Program-made: the position numbers and the translations under genes
Notes under the pieces: model-generated
Told to the model about the DNA's origin: nothing
Seen by the model: only the letters and a program-made list of their open reading frames with translations
The model's database searches: none
NCBI RefSeq assembly: GCF_029784155.1
Contig: NC_073692.1
Span: 234,812,503-234,876,502, forward strand
Direction: 5' to 3'
Source of the DNA: Uranotaenia lowii
Lineage: Eukaryota; Arthropoda; Insecta; Diptera; Culicidae
DNA: 64,000 bases
In this document: positions 1 to 11,605 of the stretch, piece by piece
Numbering within the stretch: the stretch's first letter is position 1
Layout: each line of letters starts with the position of its first letter

Positions 1-138
1 TAATTATACTAAATTTCGTCCTTTATCAAGTTTCAAAGGTTCACCAATATTTGATTCGAATAAATAATATTTGCCGCGATTTCAGCCACACAAATTTAAA
101 TCGTTGCCTACTTGAAGGCGTTTTACCTGTAATGTGAA

Positions 139-1070
139 GGGGAGAGTGGGGATACTTGATCCCCTTTTCTTATTTTCAACATATCTTTTTGGAAAAATTT
201 AGCAACTCGCCGTCTTTGACATTTTCTGACAGCTTGTAATTTCAAGTTTCTATACTCCAAAAATTAGAACGATACTTGAACCCGTAGATGAACTAGAAGC
301 ATTTTCGTGGGAGTAATAAAATTGCGATATTTTTGAAGTAAGGGGAGACTTGATCCTTTATTCAGGAAGCCCTAATCCATGGAAAAATATCAAACAAAAC
401 CCCAAGATAGAATGTTAATTGACTATTTTGGCCATGTTTGTTCTCATTTCACAATCTATCATTGTCAGAAAAAAAATTCTATAGCTTATTCTCAACCCTT
501 ATGACATTGCATACTTACGGACGCAATTTTTTTTATAAACAAGAGAATATCAGTTATTTTAGCCTTTTTCTTCAGATAATTGATGGATGAATATTAGCTA
601 TTGGATAAATAATAGTAATCTCGTAATCAGCAATGACCACGATCCATTGAGAAGAAGAATATACCGGGATCATTTGTACCCATATATTAGGGAACAATTG
701 TACCCAAAATCAACATTTTAGAAAACTTTTTCTGAAAAAAGTTGGGAGTTTTCCATCGCTTTCAAAATATTGTATTTTGAAGTTCATTTTACACTCGAAA
801 GATTGATGTATTGGAATAAATATTTTTGTTATAATATTTCCATGTTAAATGAAAAAAAATATCTTCAAGTCACATTTTGTGAAATTATTCAAACAAAGTT
901 CAATAACCCAAAAACTTATTTTGTTAAAATTTTTTGAGCTTCAACCATTGCTGTTTTGTTCCATTTGGCACATTTTTCTAGAACATTTGATCTTTGAACG
1001 ACATTCCAATTTGGAGATATAGCTAAGGAATCAAGTATCCCCAGGGATCAAGTATCCTCATTCTCCCCTA
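139..1070. mobile_element. MITE, 'ggggagag' family, copy A
   Basis: Both ends carry the inverted terminal motif GGGGAGAGTGGGGATACTTG / CAAGTATCCTCATTCTCCCC, and the right end abuts TA. The interior is AT-rich with no coding potential. It closely resembles the copies at 3127-4091, 41715-42693, 45437-46398 and the decayed one at 35496. No transposase is visible, so this is a non-autonomous DNA element. The TA at the ends suggests a Tc1/mariner-type mobiliser, which is inference. Confidence 0.8.
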
Positions 1071-1719
1071 CATTTGGTAAAAATTTACAAAAAAAAGAGT
1101 ACGCCCATTTCTCGATAAAAATGAGTACATGTACTCTTAATAGAGTATGTAAGGTATCCCTATTCTAGAGTAATAGTTTGTCTGTGGCTTAAACTTTTTC
1201 TAGAATTTTTGTTTTTAATAAAGCAAAAATGATAGCAGATTTTTTTATTCATTTTCCACTGTAAAACTAGTACTTCTTTCCAAATTCATTCTGGAGTAAA
1301 TCCTAGTCTATATACTCGATATGACTAAAAACTCTACAAACGATGAGGTTTGAAAAAATTAAGTACAGAAATAGTTATACAGTCTACGGAGCTGCTGATA
1401 TCTCAAATTATTTTTTTTGCTTAGTTGAATTCATTGTAACATTTATTTATAAAATTTTACCTCTAAATTTATTTATATTTCAGTTTCGGTAATTGTGTAG
1501 GACAGTCTGAAAAAATGCTTTTATACCTTATGGTTAAATCTAAGTCTAATTTTCAACCGAATCCAACCAATGTTTACCACTTCATTTTATCAAGTTGAGA
1601 TGTTACTGGGGATTGCAGTTGTTTAAAATTCACAACTTCATATCTTCATGTTAAGAAGTCAAGCTTATGGAATATTAGGGCAATAAAATGTCGACTCTAA
1701 ATCTCTGGAATATTTTATT
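1071..1719. other. AT-rich stretch, nothing recognised
   Basis: No ORF, splice-bounded exon or repeat boundary could be supported here. If the lipase gene extends leftward this is intronic; otherwise intergenic. Confidence 0.5.
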
Positions 1720-2033
1720 CAGTTGAACCCTGCTTTTCCGAGGTAGTTGGGGGCAGGACCTCCTCGGATAAATGAAACCTCGGATAATACACTAAATAGA
1801 TTGGCCAACCCTATACTTTCGCACAGATTGCATATCATCGAGGCGCAAAACTCTGTAGATACATGGATTTGGTTGTGTTATTTAATTTTTTCGGTATGAT
1901 TAGATTTTAAACTTTCAAAAAACGTCACTTGAAGCAAAACAATACATCCCGGTGATAAAACACATTTTACATGATTTTTTTAAAATAAATGGTAGCTCGG
2001 ATAACCGGAGCTCCGATAAGCGAGATTCTACTG
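1720..2033. mobile_element. pogo/Tigger-like MITE
   Basis: A 314-bp element begins CAGTTGAACCCTGCTTTTCCG and ends CTTATCGGAGC-type inverted sequence finishing ...GATTCTACTG followed by TA. The internal half-repeats (cctcggataa, gctcggataa) read as degenerate inverted ends. CAGT(T/A)GAA termini and a flanking TA are typical of pogo/Tigger-class elements. It has no coding capacity. A pogo-like transposase relic is present at 60510-61600, but there is no evidence that the two are partners. Confidence 0.6.
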
Positions 2034-2277
2034 TAGTTTGAAAAATTCCATTTGGCAGTGAAATGAAAAATTTTTAAACCATATTATTCTATATGAATAT
2101 TAACCTCTTGATATAATTATCTTTTAAACAGAAATTCAGCTAAAATTAATTCAAATACACTTTTTATATTTTCATTGATTTTAAACTTATGTTTAAACTT
2201 TTACTAAACTCAATCCACTGATGGCAGATGTTTTTATGAACTGTAAACATTTTGAAGAACGCAATCAAAAGATCGGT

Positions 2278-4189
2278 TACCGTAAGCTCGGGGTAATTTT
2301 AATCACCGGGGTAACTTTGAACAACAATTATTTTTGCACATTATCATCGAAAACTCAGTCTTTTGTTTGAATTTTTGAAAACTGTTTTCTACGTTTGAAA
2401 GTCTTTGAATTGAGTATCAAATAGAAAAAAATTTGGTTTGAATTTGGAATTTTTTTTTCTGTTAGTAAAAATTTAATTTTAAAATGTTAAAATTAGTATT
2501 TTTTTTTCAAGGCTTGCAAACAAACAGCTCTTCTGATGAAACCATAAAGCATTTAGAAGCAAACGGGTTGTTGAAAGTGAAAGAACTACTTTTTTTTTGT
2601 ATATTTATAGTTATAGTGCTATTTTTATAATCTTTAAGTGATAAATTTTTGATATTTAAAAAGTAAGGTCATTTTCCAAGAGTAAGCCCGTATTGGACAA
2701 ATGGATAGGAAGCCTATTAAATGGTTAACTTTGAAAAAAAAAATGAAAATGGATATAGTGTTAGGGCCTAGAGGAATGTGTTAAGGTTAAATTTCATTTG
2801 TATTTTCGAGCTCAAACTATTCAGCAATTGTTTTAATTTTTGCCCCTAAATGTATGTAACATAAAAGTACATTTTTCAATTATAAATGTTTTTAAAAGAA
2901 AACGTTATGAAGCAAGATAAAACTGATAAACTAGCATTTGTAAATATTATAAAGGTGTTTTGTATCCTTTATGATCGAGAAAACTCGTTAAAACCGTCAA
3001 AACAGAGACTGATCAATGTAACCCCAAAGCATCAAATTCAAATCAGAGACGAAATCGATTTTTTAATGAAATTGAAAGTGGTCTAATAAATTTCTGCAAC
3101 CATGTTTTACGTTCATTGGAGTCCAGTAGGGGAGAATGAGGATACTTGATTCCTTAGCTATATCTCGAAACTGGAATGTCTTACAAAGATCAAATGTTCT
3201 AGAAAAATGTGCAAAAATGAGCAAAATAACAATGCTTGTAGTTTAAAAAATTTTCACAAATTAATTGTTTGAGTAATTGAACTTTATTTGAAAAATTTCA
3301 CAAAATGTAACTTGAAGATCTTTTTTCATCACTTTAAAATGTTTCTTTACATGGGAAAATTATGAAAAAAATATTTGTTCCAATGTATCAATCGTTCGAG
3401 CGTAAAATGAACTTCATAATGCCATATTTTCAAAGTAATGGAAAACTCTTAACTTTTTTCAGAAAAAGTTTTCTAAAATGTTGATTATGGTTACAATTGA
3501 TCCCCTAGAGTTGGGTACAAATGATCCCCCTTCCAAACGGCATATTCTTCTTCTGAATTGATCATTATGATTGCTGATTACGAAATTACTAATATTTATC
3601 CAAAAACTAATATTTATCTAACAATTGTCTGAAGAAAAGAGCAAAAATAATTAATTTTCTCTTAATTATAAAAAAAATAGCGCCTTTAAGTATGCAATGT
3701 TATTAGCGTTGAGACAAAGTAATAGAATTTTCTACTTATGTCTGCTATAAATTTTGAAATGAGAACAAACATGACCAAAATAGTCAATTAATATTCTATC
3801 TTGGGGGTTTGTTTGATTTTTATACAAGGATTAGGGCTTCCTGAATAAAAGATCAAGTCTCCTTCAATAGGGGATCACGTCTCCCCTTACTTCAGAAAAA
3901 TCGCAATTTTTTTACTCCCACAAAAATGCTTCTAGCTCATCAACGGGTTCAAGTATCGTTCTAATTTTTGGAGCATAGAAACTTGAAATTACAAGCTGTC
4001 AGAAAGTGTCAAAGACGCCGAGTTGCTAAATTTTTCTAAAAAGATATGGTAAAAATAAGAAAAGGGGATCAAGTATCCCCACTCTCCCCTACTGATTTTA
4101 AAAATATGAAACATGCCACTTTCCCCTTCACAGAAAAAATTATCGAAAAACATTGAAAAAAGTGATCAATATTACCCCGGATTACGGTA
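2278..4189. mobile_element. TACCGTAA-family MITE, interrupted by MITE copy B
   Basis: Left end taccgtaagctcggggtaat and right end attaccccggattacggta are inverted copies of one another. Removing the 965-bp insert at 3127-4091 leaves about 950 bp, close to the 932-bp copy at 18014-18945. Internal blocks shared with that copy (for example the 'gcccctaaatgtatg' segment) are in the opposite orientation. It is non-coding. Confidence 0.75.
3127..4091. mobile_element. MITE, 'ggggagag' family, copy B (nested)
   Basis: Bounded by TA-GGGGAGAATGAGGATAC and GTATCCCCACTCTCCCC-TA. It sits inside the older TACCGTAA-family element. It is in the reverse orientation to copy A and very similar to copy D (41715-42693). 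Confidence 0.85.
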
Positions 4190-4710
4190 CCCAAGTTAAA
4201 TTTAAGGTAACATATCATTTTCAGATGTCATCCTAAGAAGCTCTTACATTGAGAACCCCGATTGAACATGGTAGATTGCATAAATGGTGCATCAATTGCT
4301 CTCATTTGTTGCCTACTTACAGGCGTTTTTAAAATGTTCTTTGAAAATCATATATCTGGTGTTAAAGTTTTGATATTGGATTGAATATAAAGTGATGGCT
4401 CAGCACTAAATCAATTTATGTAATAATTTCAAATTCTCTTATATTTGAAGAATTTACGAAGAAATTGAAATTCTTTTGAAAATTTGAATTTTATGAATTT
4501 TATGATCATAGGATAGATCCTTTGAGAAACAAGTTTTAATAACAAAACTTAGTTTAGTTCCTAAATAAATCGTTATTTTTCTCCTTAATGTTGATTTTTT
4601 GTTATTTTAAGTGTATCAGGGTTTTTTCGAGATTATTCTTCACGAAGCTAGGATTAAACTTGTGTTCAAATTGATCACTCCACTTACCTAATCAATTTTC
4701 TGTCTTACAG
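4190..4710 (+). other. Intron upstream of lipase exon with 3' splice acceptor
   Basis: Non-coding AT-rich sequence ending in a pyrimidine-rich tract and AG (tttctgtcttacag) directly before the coding exon. I looked for an earlier lipase exon (GXSXG nucleophile region) in 1-4710 on + and found none. Confidence 0.6.
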
Positions 4711-5169
4711 GTTATGGTTCCCATTCTCCTCGGACATATTCCGGCCGGATCATCGACCAAGCAGATTATTCACTACGGCCAGGAAGTGCTTTCGGCTCAA
4801 TTCCGCCAGTACGACTATGGGAAGCTGAAAAACAAACACATCTACGGACAACCGGAACCTCCAGCTTATAATCTACAAGCGATTTCAACGCCCGTAGTCC
4901 TGCATTACGGAGCCAACGATCACTTGGCAAATGTTCAGGACGTAGAAAGATTAGCTGGTCTATTGCCCAATTTGGTCGAAAGTCGGCGCATCGAAATGGA
5001 GCTATTCAACCACGCTGATTTCCTGCTGGCCAAAGACGCAAAACCTCTGCTGTACGATCATCTTATTCGGTACATTGAAAAATACAACGAAATAGAGGAA
5101 GGACCAAAGAAGCCATTTGAACATATCTATCAGTTTAGCTGGAACTTTCATTGGAGTCTGAAAAATTGA
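4711..5169 (+). CDS. Acid lipase / lipase-3-like, C-terminal exon (partial gene)
   Basis: This exon encodes the last ~152 residues of an alpha/beta-hydrolase of the acid-lipase (gastric/lysosomal lipase, insect 'lipase 3') family, which hydrolyse acyl esters of neutral lipids, usually secreted or lysosomal. Visible motifs are GHIPAGSSTK with the following QIIHYGQ block, then HYGANDHLA carrying the catalytic Asp and FNHADF carrying the catalytic His. The nucleophile serine lies in earlier exons not in this window. The frame is open from the acceptor AG at 4709-4710, so the first ATG (4714) is internal and not a true start. The exon ends at TGA and is followed by a short 3' UTR. The reading frame is clean and GC-richer than its surroundings, as expected of a live gene. 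Confidence 0.9.
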   Translation, partial: VMVPILLGHIPAGSSTKQIIHYGQEVLSAQFRQYDYGKLKNKHIYGQPEPPAYNLQAISTPVVLHYGANDHLANVQDVERLAGLLPNLVESRRIEMELFNHADFLLAKDAKPLLYDHLIRYIEKYNEIEEGPKKPFEHIYQFSWNFHWSLKN

Positions 5170-5354
5170 TTGGAAACTAACTCTAGTTAAGCTTTATTTG
5201 ATGATTCTAAAAAAAGGAATACCATTTGCAGATGCCATATCTAATGATTTGATTATTTTGCATAGTTGTTAACAGTTGTGCGTGTATTATTTTGTATCTT
5301 GTGTGAAAAATTTCAGTCCTCCCTTTTGTGGAGCGAGAAAAATGTGATAAAAAA

Positions 5355-5360
5355 AATAAA
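5355..5360 (+). promoter_or_regulatory. Poly(A) signal AATAAA of the lipase gene
   Basis: AATAAA lies about 190 bases after the lipase stop codon in a plausible short 3' UTR (5170 to about 5380). Further AATAAA/TTTATT motifs follow, as expected in AT-rich DNA, so cleavage position is approximate. Confidence 0.5.
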
Positions 5361-5385
5361 CAAACAATTTATTTCATTCATTTAT

Positions 5386-6030
5386 TTTATTTCAAAATCA
5401 AGAAAGAAATGAATGAAGAAAACGCCCAAATGTCAACTATTGTTTTATGTTATACATTTTGTATTTATTTTTTGCCGAATAATTAACTCCTTTAAATAAA
5501 CTAACATTGATTAAATATAATAATTCAGTAGAATATCATGCCACTCATACAATTTAAAACTTCAAGGCAAAAACAAAAAAAAAATTACAGAGCACTCATA
5601 ATAGGTTCATCAGAAAGTTTTCTTTTCATTTCGTTATCTTTTCTTTTTTGCTTCAAAAAATGGAAAGGTGTATTTGTAAGTAGCAGGTTTTTGAAAAGTC
5701 CAGTAAAATAAATTTATATTATCCTGTCAATGTTGTCATTAGCATTCACAATCACGTTGCTCAACATTTTTTAAACATAACTCGTGATTGGGTGTCCAAA
5801 AACCGTCAGTCGTTACAAAACAGTCGAGAAAAAAAACATACCTCCCATTCGTTCATCTGTTCCGAGCGATCTTAATTACCATATTTCGCTTGTTTTACTT
5901 GCTGGTTGGTGCAAAAATGTGATCTTAAAATGATTATAAATCGCCCTATTTCCACCAGATAAAATCGATTTGCCCACCAAAGAAACGATTGGGCATTTTT
6001 TTCATTTTTTTCCAAGATCAGCGTTACACT
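5386..6030. other. Intergenic AT-rich stretch
   Basis: No ORF, RNA gene or repeat end recognised. It could include the 3' UTR of the weak minus-strand ORF that follows. Confidence 0.4.
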
Positions 6031-6471
6031 TCATGATTGGTGGTCAGATTCCTTGAACATGAGACAACACACCAATGCATGGATTTTGACCAATGCTGTA
6101 AATGCCCAAAATGACACCACGAAGAGCTCAAGAGCAAAAAATATAGCAAACATACCTTTATAGAACTGGCTCGGCTTTTTGAAGCGGTGTAGATTTATGC
6201 TTAAATTGAGATAATTTCTTCGTGCTGGACGCCATCGGCCAAAAGTGACAGACTGTTGCATTCGCTCGAGTCGATAAAAAGAAAGGGGATACAACAGGGA
6301 AGAAGTTGGAAGGCAAATACATATACTTTGTAGGTACCAGTAGAGTGCTTGTAGTTGCCACCAGGTATAAAAAAGCGCCGATTCAGCTTGCTCTACATTC
6401 ATGTCTCTTCTTACATAATATGCAAGTTTGGTAGCATAATAACGCCAGAATATCTGCAGCAGCAACAACAT
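6031..6471 (-). CDS. Hypothetical membrane-protein-like ORF
   Basis: A 146-codon ORF rich in aromatic and hydrophobic residues, with a clear hydrophobic segment near residues 108-136 (MFAIFFALELF region onwards) and aromatic clusters near the N terminus. I do not recognise a family. There is an AAAG|GTATGT-like donor inside it at about 6150, so the true exon may end there. It may equally be a chance ORF. No promoter or homologue can be shown from sequence. Confidence 0.25.
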   Translation of the reverse strand: MLLLLQIFWRYYATKLAYYVRRDMNVEQAESALFYTWWQLQALYWYLQSICICLPTSSLLYPLSFYRLERMQQSVTFGRWRPARRNYLNLSINLHRFKKPSQFYKGMFAIFFALELFVVSFWAFTALVKIHALVCCLMFKESDHQS

Positions 6472-6604
6472 AACCTAATGAATGGGAACTGGGCTCGTGC
6501 CGAAAATCAAAAATTCAATCTCGGGTAACATTTGATCACGACTAAGCTCCTATATGAGTAAAGAATGTTTCTGCTATTTATAACCACCCAGTGATAAATC
6601 TATA

Positions 6605-7442
6605 TAGGGTGAGTGCTCCTACTTTGGTCCTAGAGCCTACTTTAGTCCTAAAATGCCGAAAATTGTAAATAATTTATTTTGTTTGCAAAGGATAAAGATG
6701 CTGCTATGTGCACAATGAACTCTTATTCTTCCTGAATCCTTCCATGCCGCTTTTTGCCATAAAAAGTCTTTCTCATAAAATTTTCAACGTTTTTAAAAAT
6801 GTGCCTCCTATTCAGTGGTAAATTAGACAGCTCAATTAGTGGGGTGCGTTTTGAGAAATGAGAGGAAATAAGGAAAAATCACGTTTTTTTAGTGTACAAG
6901 CCAATATTTAAAGGGTTATTACTTTCACTATGGAGAATATGAATACCAAACAAATCAACAAAAGTGCGAATTTTTAATTGGGGCATAATTCAGAACCAAT
7001 ATTGAACATATCTTACATTTTTTGTTAGCTTTACACAAATAAACTATAAGTTAGTAGACATATAAAAATTTGAGCTATTTTTCTGCTGATAGAGCTGACG
7101 GGGAGTAAAAGTGTTTAAAATATTCATGACAGAAATGTTTATTTATTTTCGAAAAATCACATATTTTATAAGAATTTTAGATATAGGTCCAATTGAAGGT
7201 ACCAGTACAGTACCAAAATAGAAACAGTAGGTTCAAAGATGGAAATTATGATCATCAATATCTATGCAAATCTTTCAATAAAGGTGAAACCTATGTTGGA
7301 AATTCTCATTGAAACTTGTAGATAAGATAATGAACTATAAATAAATTTCTTTAAAAATAGAAATCTCCCGGTTGTTTATGAGAAAAGCGTGATCATTTAA
7401 AAACCACCGCTTAAAGGGTCCAAAGTAGGGCAACTAACCCTA
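6605..7442. mobile_element. MITE with TATAGGGT...ACCCTATA ends
   Basis: Left end tatagggtgagtgctcctac and right end gtagggcaactaaccctata are inverted relative to each other, and 'ctttggtcc/ggtccaaag' extends the match inward. It is about 838 bp, non-coding, and flanked by TATATA on both sides. The right end directly abuts the Helitron-like element. Confidence 0.7.
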
Positions 7443-8988
7443 TATAAAAAGCAATTTCTGTGGGTTTGTTTGTTTGTTTGTTTGTTTGTCCTCTATAGAC
7501 TCAGCCGTCTTAAGAGCTAGAGAGCTGAAATTTGGCATGTATGTTCATTAGGACCAGGAATGATGAAAAAATTTTTCGGATGACCCCTTCTGAAGGGGGT
7601 CGTCCATACAGGACAAATATTGTTTTCGCGATATTTACGTTATTTTTTGTCGGATTGTGATGAAAATTTGCACATGAGGGTTTTGAGAGATGGCCAATCG
7701 GTTCCAGGCATTGCATTTCGGGTCAGGGGTCGGCAAAAGGGGTCGTCCATATCGACTGTTTATTGTTTTTGCGATATTAGCGTTATTATACATAAGATTG
7801 AGATGAAACTTTGCACATAGTAGTTTTGAATGACGAGCAATCAATTCGAGATGCTAAATGCGGAGTCAGGGGTCGTCCATATTAACTTCCAATATCTTAG
7901 TGATATTGACGTTTTCATACATCGGATTGGGGTGAAAATGTGCACATAGGAGTTATTAGGGACAAACAATAGATTTCACTTATCCAAATTATAGTCAGGG
8001 GTCGGCCAAAGGGGTCGTCCATATTAACAATTCACTGTTAATGCGATATTGTAGTTATTATACAACGAATTCAAATGAAAATTGGCACACGAGAGTTTTG
8101 AGGGACGGGTAATCGATTACAGGTATTCAATTCAGTGTAAGGGGTCGGCAAAGGGGGTCGTCCTTATTAACCTTTCCATATTTTTGCAATATCGTCGTTA
8201 TTATACATAAGATTGGGATGAAAATTTGCACACGGCAGTTTTCAGGGACGGGCAATCGATTTCAAATGTCAAATGTTTTGCCACGGGTCGACGAAAGTGG
8301 TCGCCCACATTAATTAAATTTCCATTGTTTGTGGCAATATTGATGTTATTATGCAATGGATTGCTTAGAAAATTTGCACACTGGAGTTTTGAGGGAAAGG
8401 TAATCGATTTCAGAAATCAAAGATTATAGAAGAGGTCACCTCAAAGGGTTTATTTTTTGGCAATTATTGCGTTGTTATGCATCGATCGAGTCAAAATTTA
8501 TACACGGGGAATTTCGCCACGGTCAATTGATTCATGATTTCAAATAAAGTAGCAGACGTCAGAAAAGTGATTATCTAATATTTTTGCGATTATTACCTTA
8601 ACAATGTATTCGGAAGTGCAACTGGAAAATGCTTGGCAATTGAATTACATACAAACTGTTTATAACTTATTCCAAGTTTAAAGGTAAACGGAGTTCGTAC
8701 ACAGAAAAAAATTTTGACTATTACGTGTCACTGAAACTGCAACCTTTAAAATAAATCAACCTGTAATTAACAAAACCTGTAATTTTAAACTGTTTTCTTG
8801 AAAGTTAACGAAGATTCATTTATTATTACAGCAAATGTCCTGTAAAAAAGTTGTACACTGAATATTAAATGTCACGTAATTTGTTTTTCGACCTGGAAAA
8901 TTACGGTAAATGTCCTGCTCCTTTTTGTTACAGGATATTTGCGTAATTTTACAGGAAATAATTTTTGCTGTGTATGGGATCAGCTAGT
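7443..8988. mobile_element. Helitron-like element with internal tandem repeats
   Basis: Starts near tatataaaaagcaatttctg, has a (gttt)n microsatellite at about 7463-7490, then about six to seven degenerate units. Each unit has 'ggggtcgtccat', 'gcgatatt..cgttattatac' and 'gatgaaaatttgcacac...gggacgggcaatcgat'. It ends GGGATCAGCTAGT followed by T; a CTAGT terminus followed by T is the classical Helitron 3' end. No Rep/helicase is encoded. A second, longer and more decayed copy ends identically at 41249. A 277-bp MITE lies just inside the 3' end. Confidence 0.6.
8698..8974. mobile_element. Short MITE with TACACAG...CTGTGTA ends
   Basis: A complete 277-bp element: TA-CACAGAAAAAAATTTTGAC at left and ATTTTTGCTGTG-TA at right, with subterminal 'aaatgtcctg' blocks and 'ctcctttttgttacaggatat' near the right end. 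It has the same termini and subterminal blocks as the much larger elements at 50302-53684 and 54025-56142, of which it looks like the minimal form. Confidence 0.75.
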
Positions 8989-9049
8989 TGAAATATAAAA
9001 TTTAACATCAGAGTCCCATTGAAATTAATACTGTTATTTTCATGGTCAT

Positions 9050-9716
9050 TCTGGGATATTTTTTGGATACTTAAAACGAACATTTCCTTTATAAAAGCCT
9101 GTACAGAAAAATGGCTAAAATCCCTATCAAATGGTTAAGTTTAAAGAAAAAAAACATGGAAACAGTGGGAGGATCTAGGAAATTGCATGAAGGTAGAATT
9201 TCATTTTTTTTGTTGCCCAAAATATAGATAAATGTTTATAAGTTTTGCCCCTAAATGTATGCAGCAACCGAGTGAATTTTAGAAATTATTTTCATCAAGT
9301 TATGTCGTGAGACGGAATACTACGAAAAAAAAATGTAGGCAGCAAAACTTTCTATATTTTGAGTATATTTGTTGTCATTGAAAGAAAACGTGAAAAATTC
9401 AATTTAGGCCAAACAAAAAATTACTGTTATTAATGTTTCAAGCCTTCTGCGCTACATGCCATCAAAACAGTAAAACAAGAAGTTTGAAGATGCTAAGACA
9501 CGTTAAAACCCTGGTGATCAAAGTTACCTCGAAACACGAATTCTAATATTATAACAAACACGTCGTTTGAATATTCTGCTATCAATGATCATGCTTTATA
9601 CTCCTTACCTCAGTAAGTAATTCAAAACTTTAAAATGTTACAAAAAAGCAACCCCTTTCAAAATATTCGAAAATGAATTAAAAAAGTGATCAATGTTCCC
9701 CCAGTTTACGATACTG
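9050..9716. mobile_element. Truncated TACCGTAA-family MITE
   Basis: The right end gatcaatgttcccccagttt matches the right end of the copy at 18014-18945 (atcaaagttcccccagttta). The interior shares 'tttataaaagcctgtacagaaaaatgg' and 'gcccctaaatgtatg'. The left terminus is missing. Confidence 0.6.
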
Positions 9717-11605
9717 TAAATCTGAAACAAAGCATGAATACTGGTGAACAGAACATTTGAGCGTATGCGGCAAATAGTACCATCATTATTCATTGTGCTT
9801 TTGAAGCCACAGTTTAGGCCATCGATCTTCCAAAGCCAATCGTCATGGCAAAAGTCCTAGTCGTACTCGAAGGAAAGCGCTCATTGCACAATGCTACTAG
9901 TTCCACCGATTTCTCCGCTAATTTTAAATGGAAATGGTTCCGCTTATCGTCAAAAAAAATCACAAAAAGGGGGTGTTGCGAAAATGTGCGCTATTCGACG
10001 GACGAGCCTTCCAAAATTACCATTGAAATACACTAAATGCTTTCTAGAGGGCTTTAGCAACTTCTAAACCCATCATAACGTATGAGACAATTGTAGATAG
10101 TGGCTTGTTACACCTTTGTTTCAAAGACAGCGAACCATTTTATCCAATCTACAACGTGTAAGGTTCAAAACCCTGTTTTTTTTTTTCAAGATCCCAGGTA
10201 ACCATTAGGCACTGTTATAAGCCGCATATGAGCAGCATAACAGCATTTCAGTGCCTGTTGGCTGTATAGAATGTTTACTAAAGTCTATTGGCCCTGTGAC
10301 ATCCAAATGACAGATAAGCCCTGAATGATCTATGAGAGTAAATTCCAGTGCCTTTAACCGGCTTTGTGCATGACATTTCCCAAAAAAATAATCCACAGGA
10401 ATCAACAAAGCGAATAAAAATATCAAATTGATTTAGGCGATTCAACCAGCTAATGACCGAATTAAAAACGAAGTTCCAGATGATCCAGCGGCTCTGGGAG
10501 CTGAAACCTGAGCCGTCAAGCGGAAGAAACCAAAAGATCTCCCTCGAGCTATTAAAGATCAGTGCACCGTGAAGGAGTTGCTCGCGACAGGAATGTCCCC
10601 CGATGGAAATCCGCAGTGTGCCTTATTAGTGCTTCAAATTCCCAATTGAAATGTTTATAATTTGTTGCTGATGGTATAGGTGTAATATTTTAAATTTTAA
10701 AAATACCCAAGTGAATTGCGCTGGGTAGTTGATGTGAAAAAAGTGTATTGTGCTGAAGAAAAATCATTGTGTATCAGGAAAAAATGAAATAAATCTAAAA
10801 TTTCTACACTAATTACAGTTGGATGTTTTCTTTCTCCGTTAAATATCATAACAAGTTATGATTTATCATTTTTATATTGCAGTGCCGGGTATATCGTTTA
10901 AGCCACCGATAAGCAACTCAATTTAAGTAGAACAAATTTACCTAGATTGATGAAAGCATGGTATAGTGCAAGGAGAAAGGGCGCTGATAAATCCAATTGC
11001 ACTGGTAAGCCTAGAGTTCAAATCCCGATTCTGCACGAAAATATGTCTCATTCGACAAAAAAAATAACCACTAGAGAAGCATGAGTGAGGGAGATAGAGA
11101 AAACAAACAGCATGGAGGGAAAAAGATAAAACATTACAATTTTTTTCATTGTTTACATTTTCATCCGGTGGGTTGTACCCACTGGATTATTATTTTGACA
11201 TTTCCCCACAGGCTGTATATCGGCCGAAATACACGCCAAAACCGGCTTTTGGGCAGCCCTCAAGTCGAATATAGAGCTCTTAGGCTTTGTGGGACTGTTT
11301 CTATATCCGAATATACGGCCGAATTGGGGCCATTTTATACGGCTTATTGGTTACTTGGGATATTATTCGCACAATCACAGAGAAGGTCTTAGCGCTGTAG
11401 AGCTACTTCAGCTACTTTCTTCTGGGCGGCACTTCTTGCTCAGAACAGATGCTCAGGAAATGGCGTTTATTCTTGGTAGAACTCGCGAATTATCGAAAAG
11501 GGCATTGACGAGAGCTGATGGCTAAACCCTACGTCTAAGCCCTTATGAATACGAAGTTAAATAAATCCGGAGATCACAAAACATAGCTGACCCTTCTTCA
11601 AGGTT
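9717..11605. other. No gene recognised
   Basis: Contains short ORFs of 63-103 codons with no recognisable domain and no supporting splice or poly(A) context. The piece at 10440-10620 is GC-richer and might be old coding or transposon debris, but I cannot assign it. No RNA genes seen. Confidence 0.4.

Noticed and set aside
4714..5169. Lipase ORF starting at ATG 4714 as a complete small gene
   Set aside because: A splice acceptor immediately precedes it, the frame is open through the acceptor, and the nucleophile region is missing; it is a 3' exon.
7560..8540. CRISPR-like array
   Set aside because: Units are long, degenerate and spacer-less, in a eukaryotic genome; consistent with a Helitron-internal tandem repeat.
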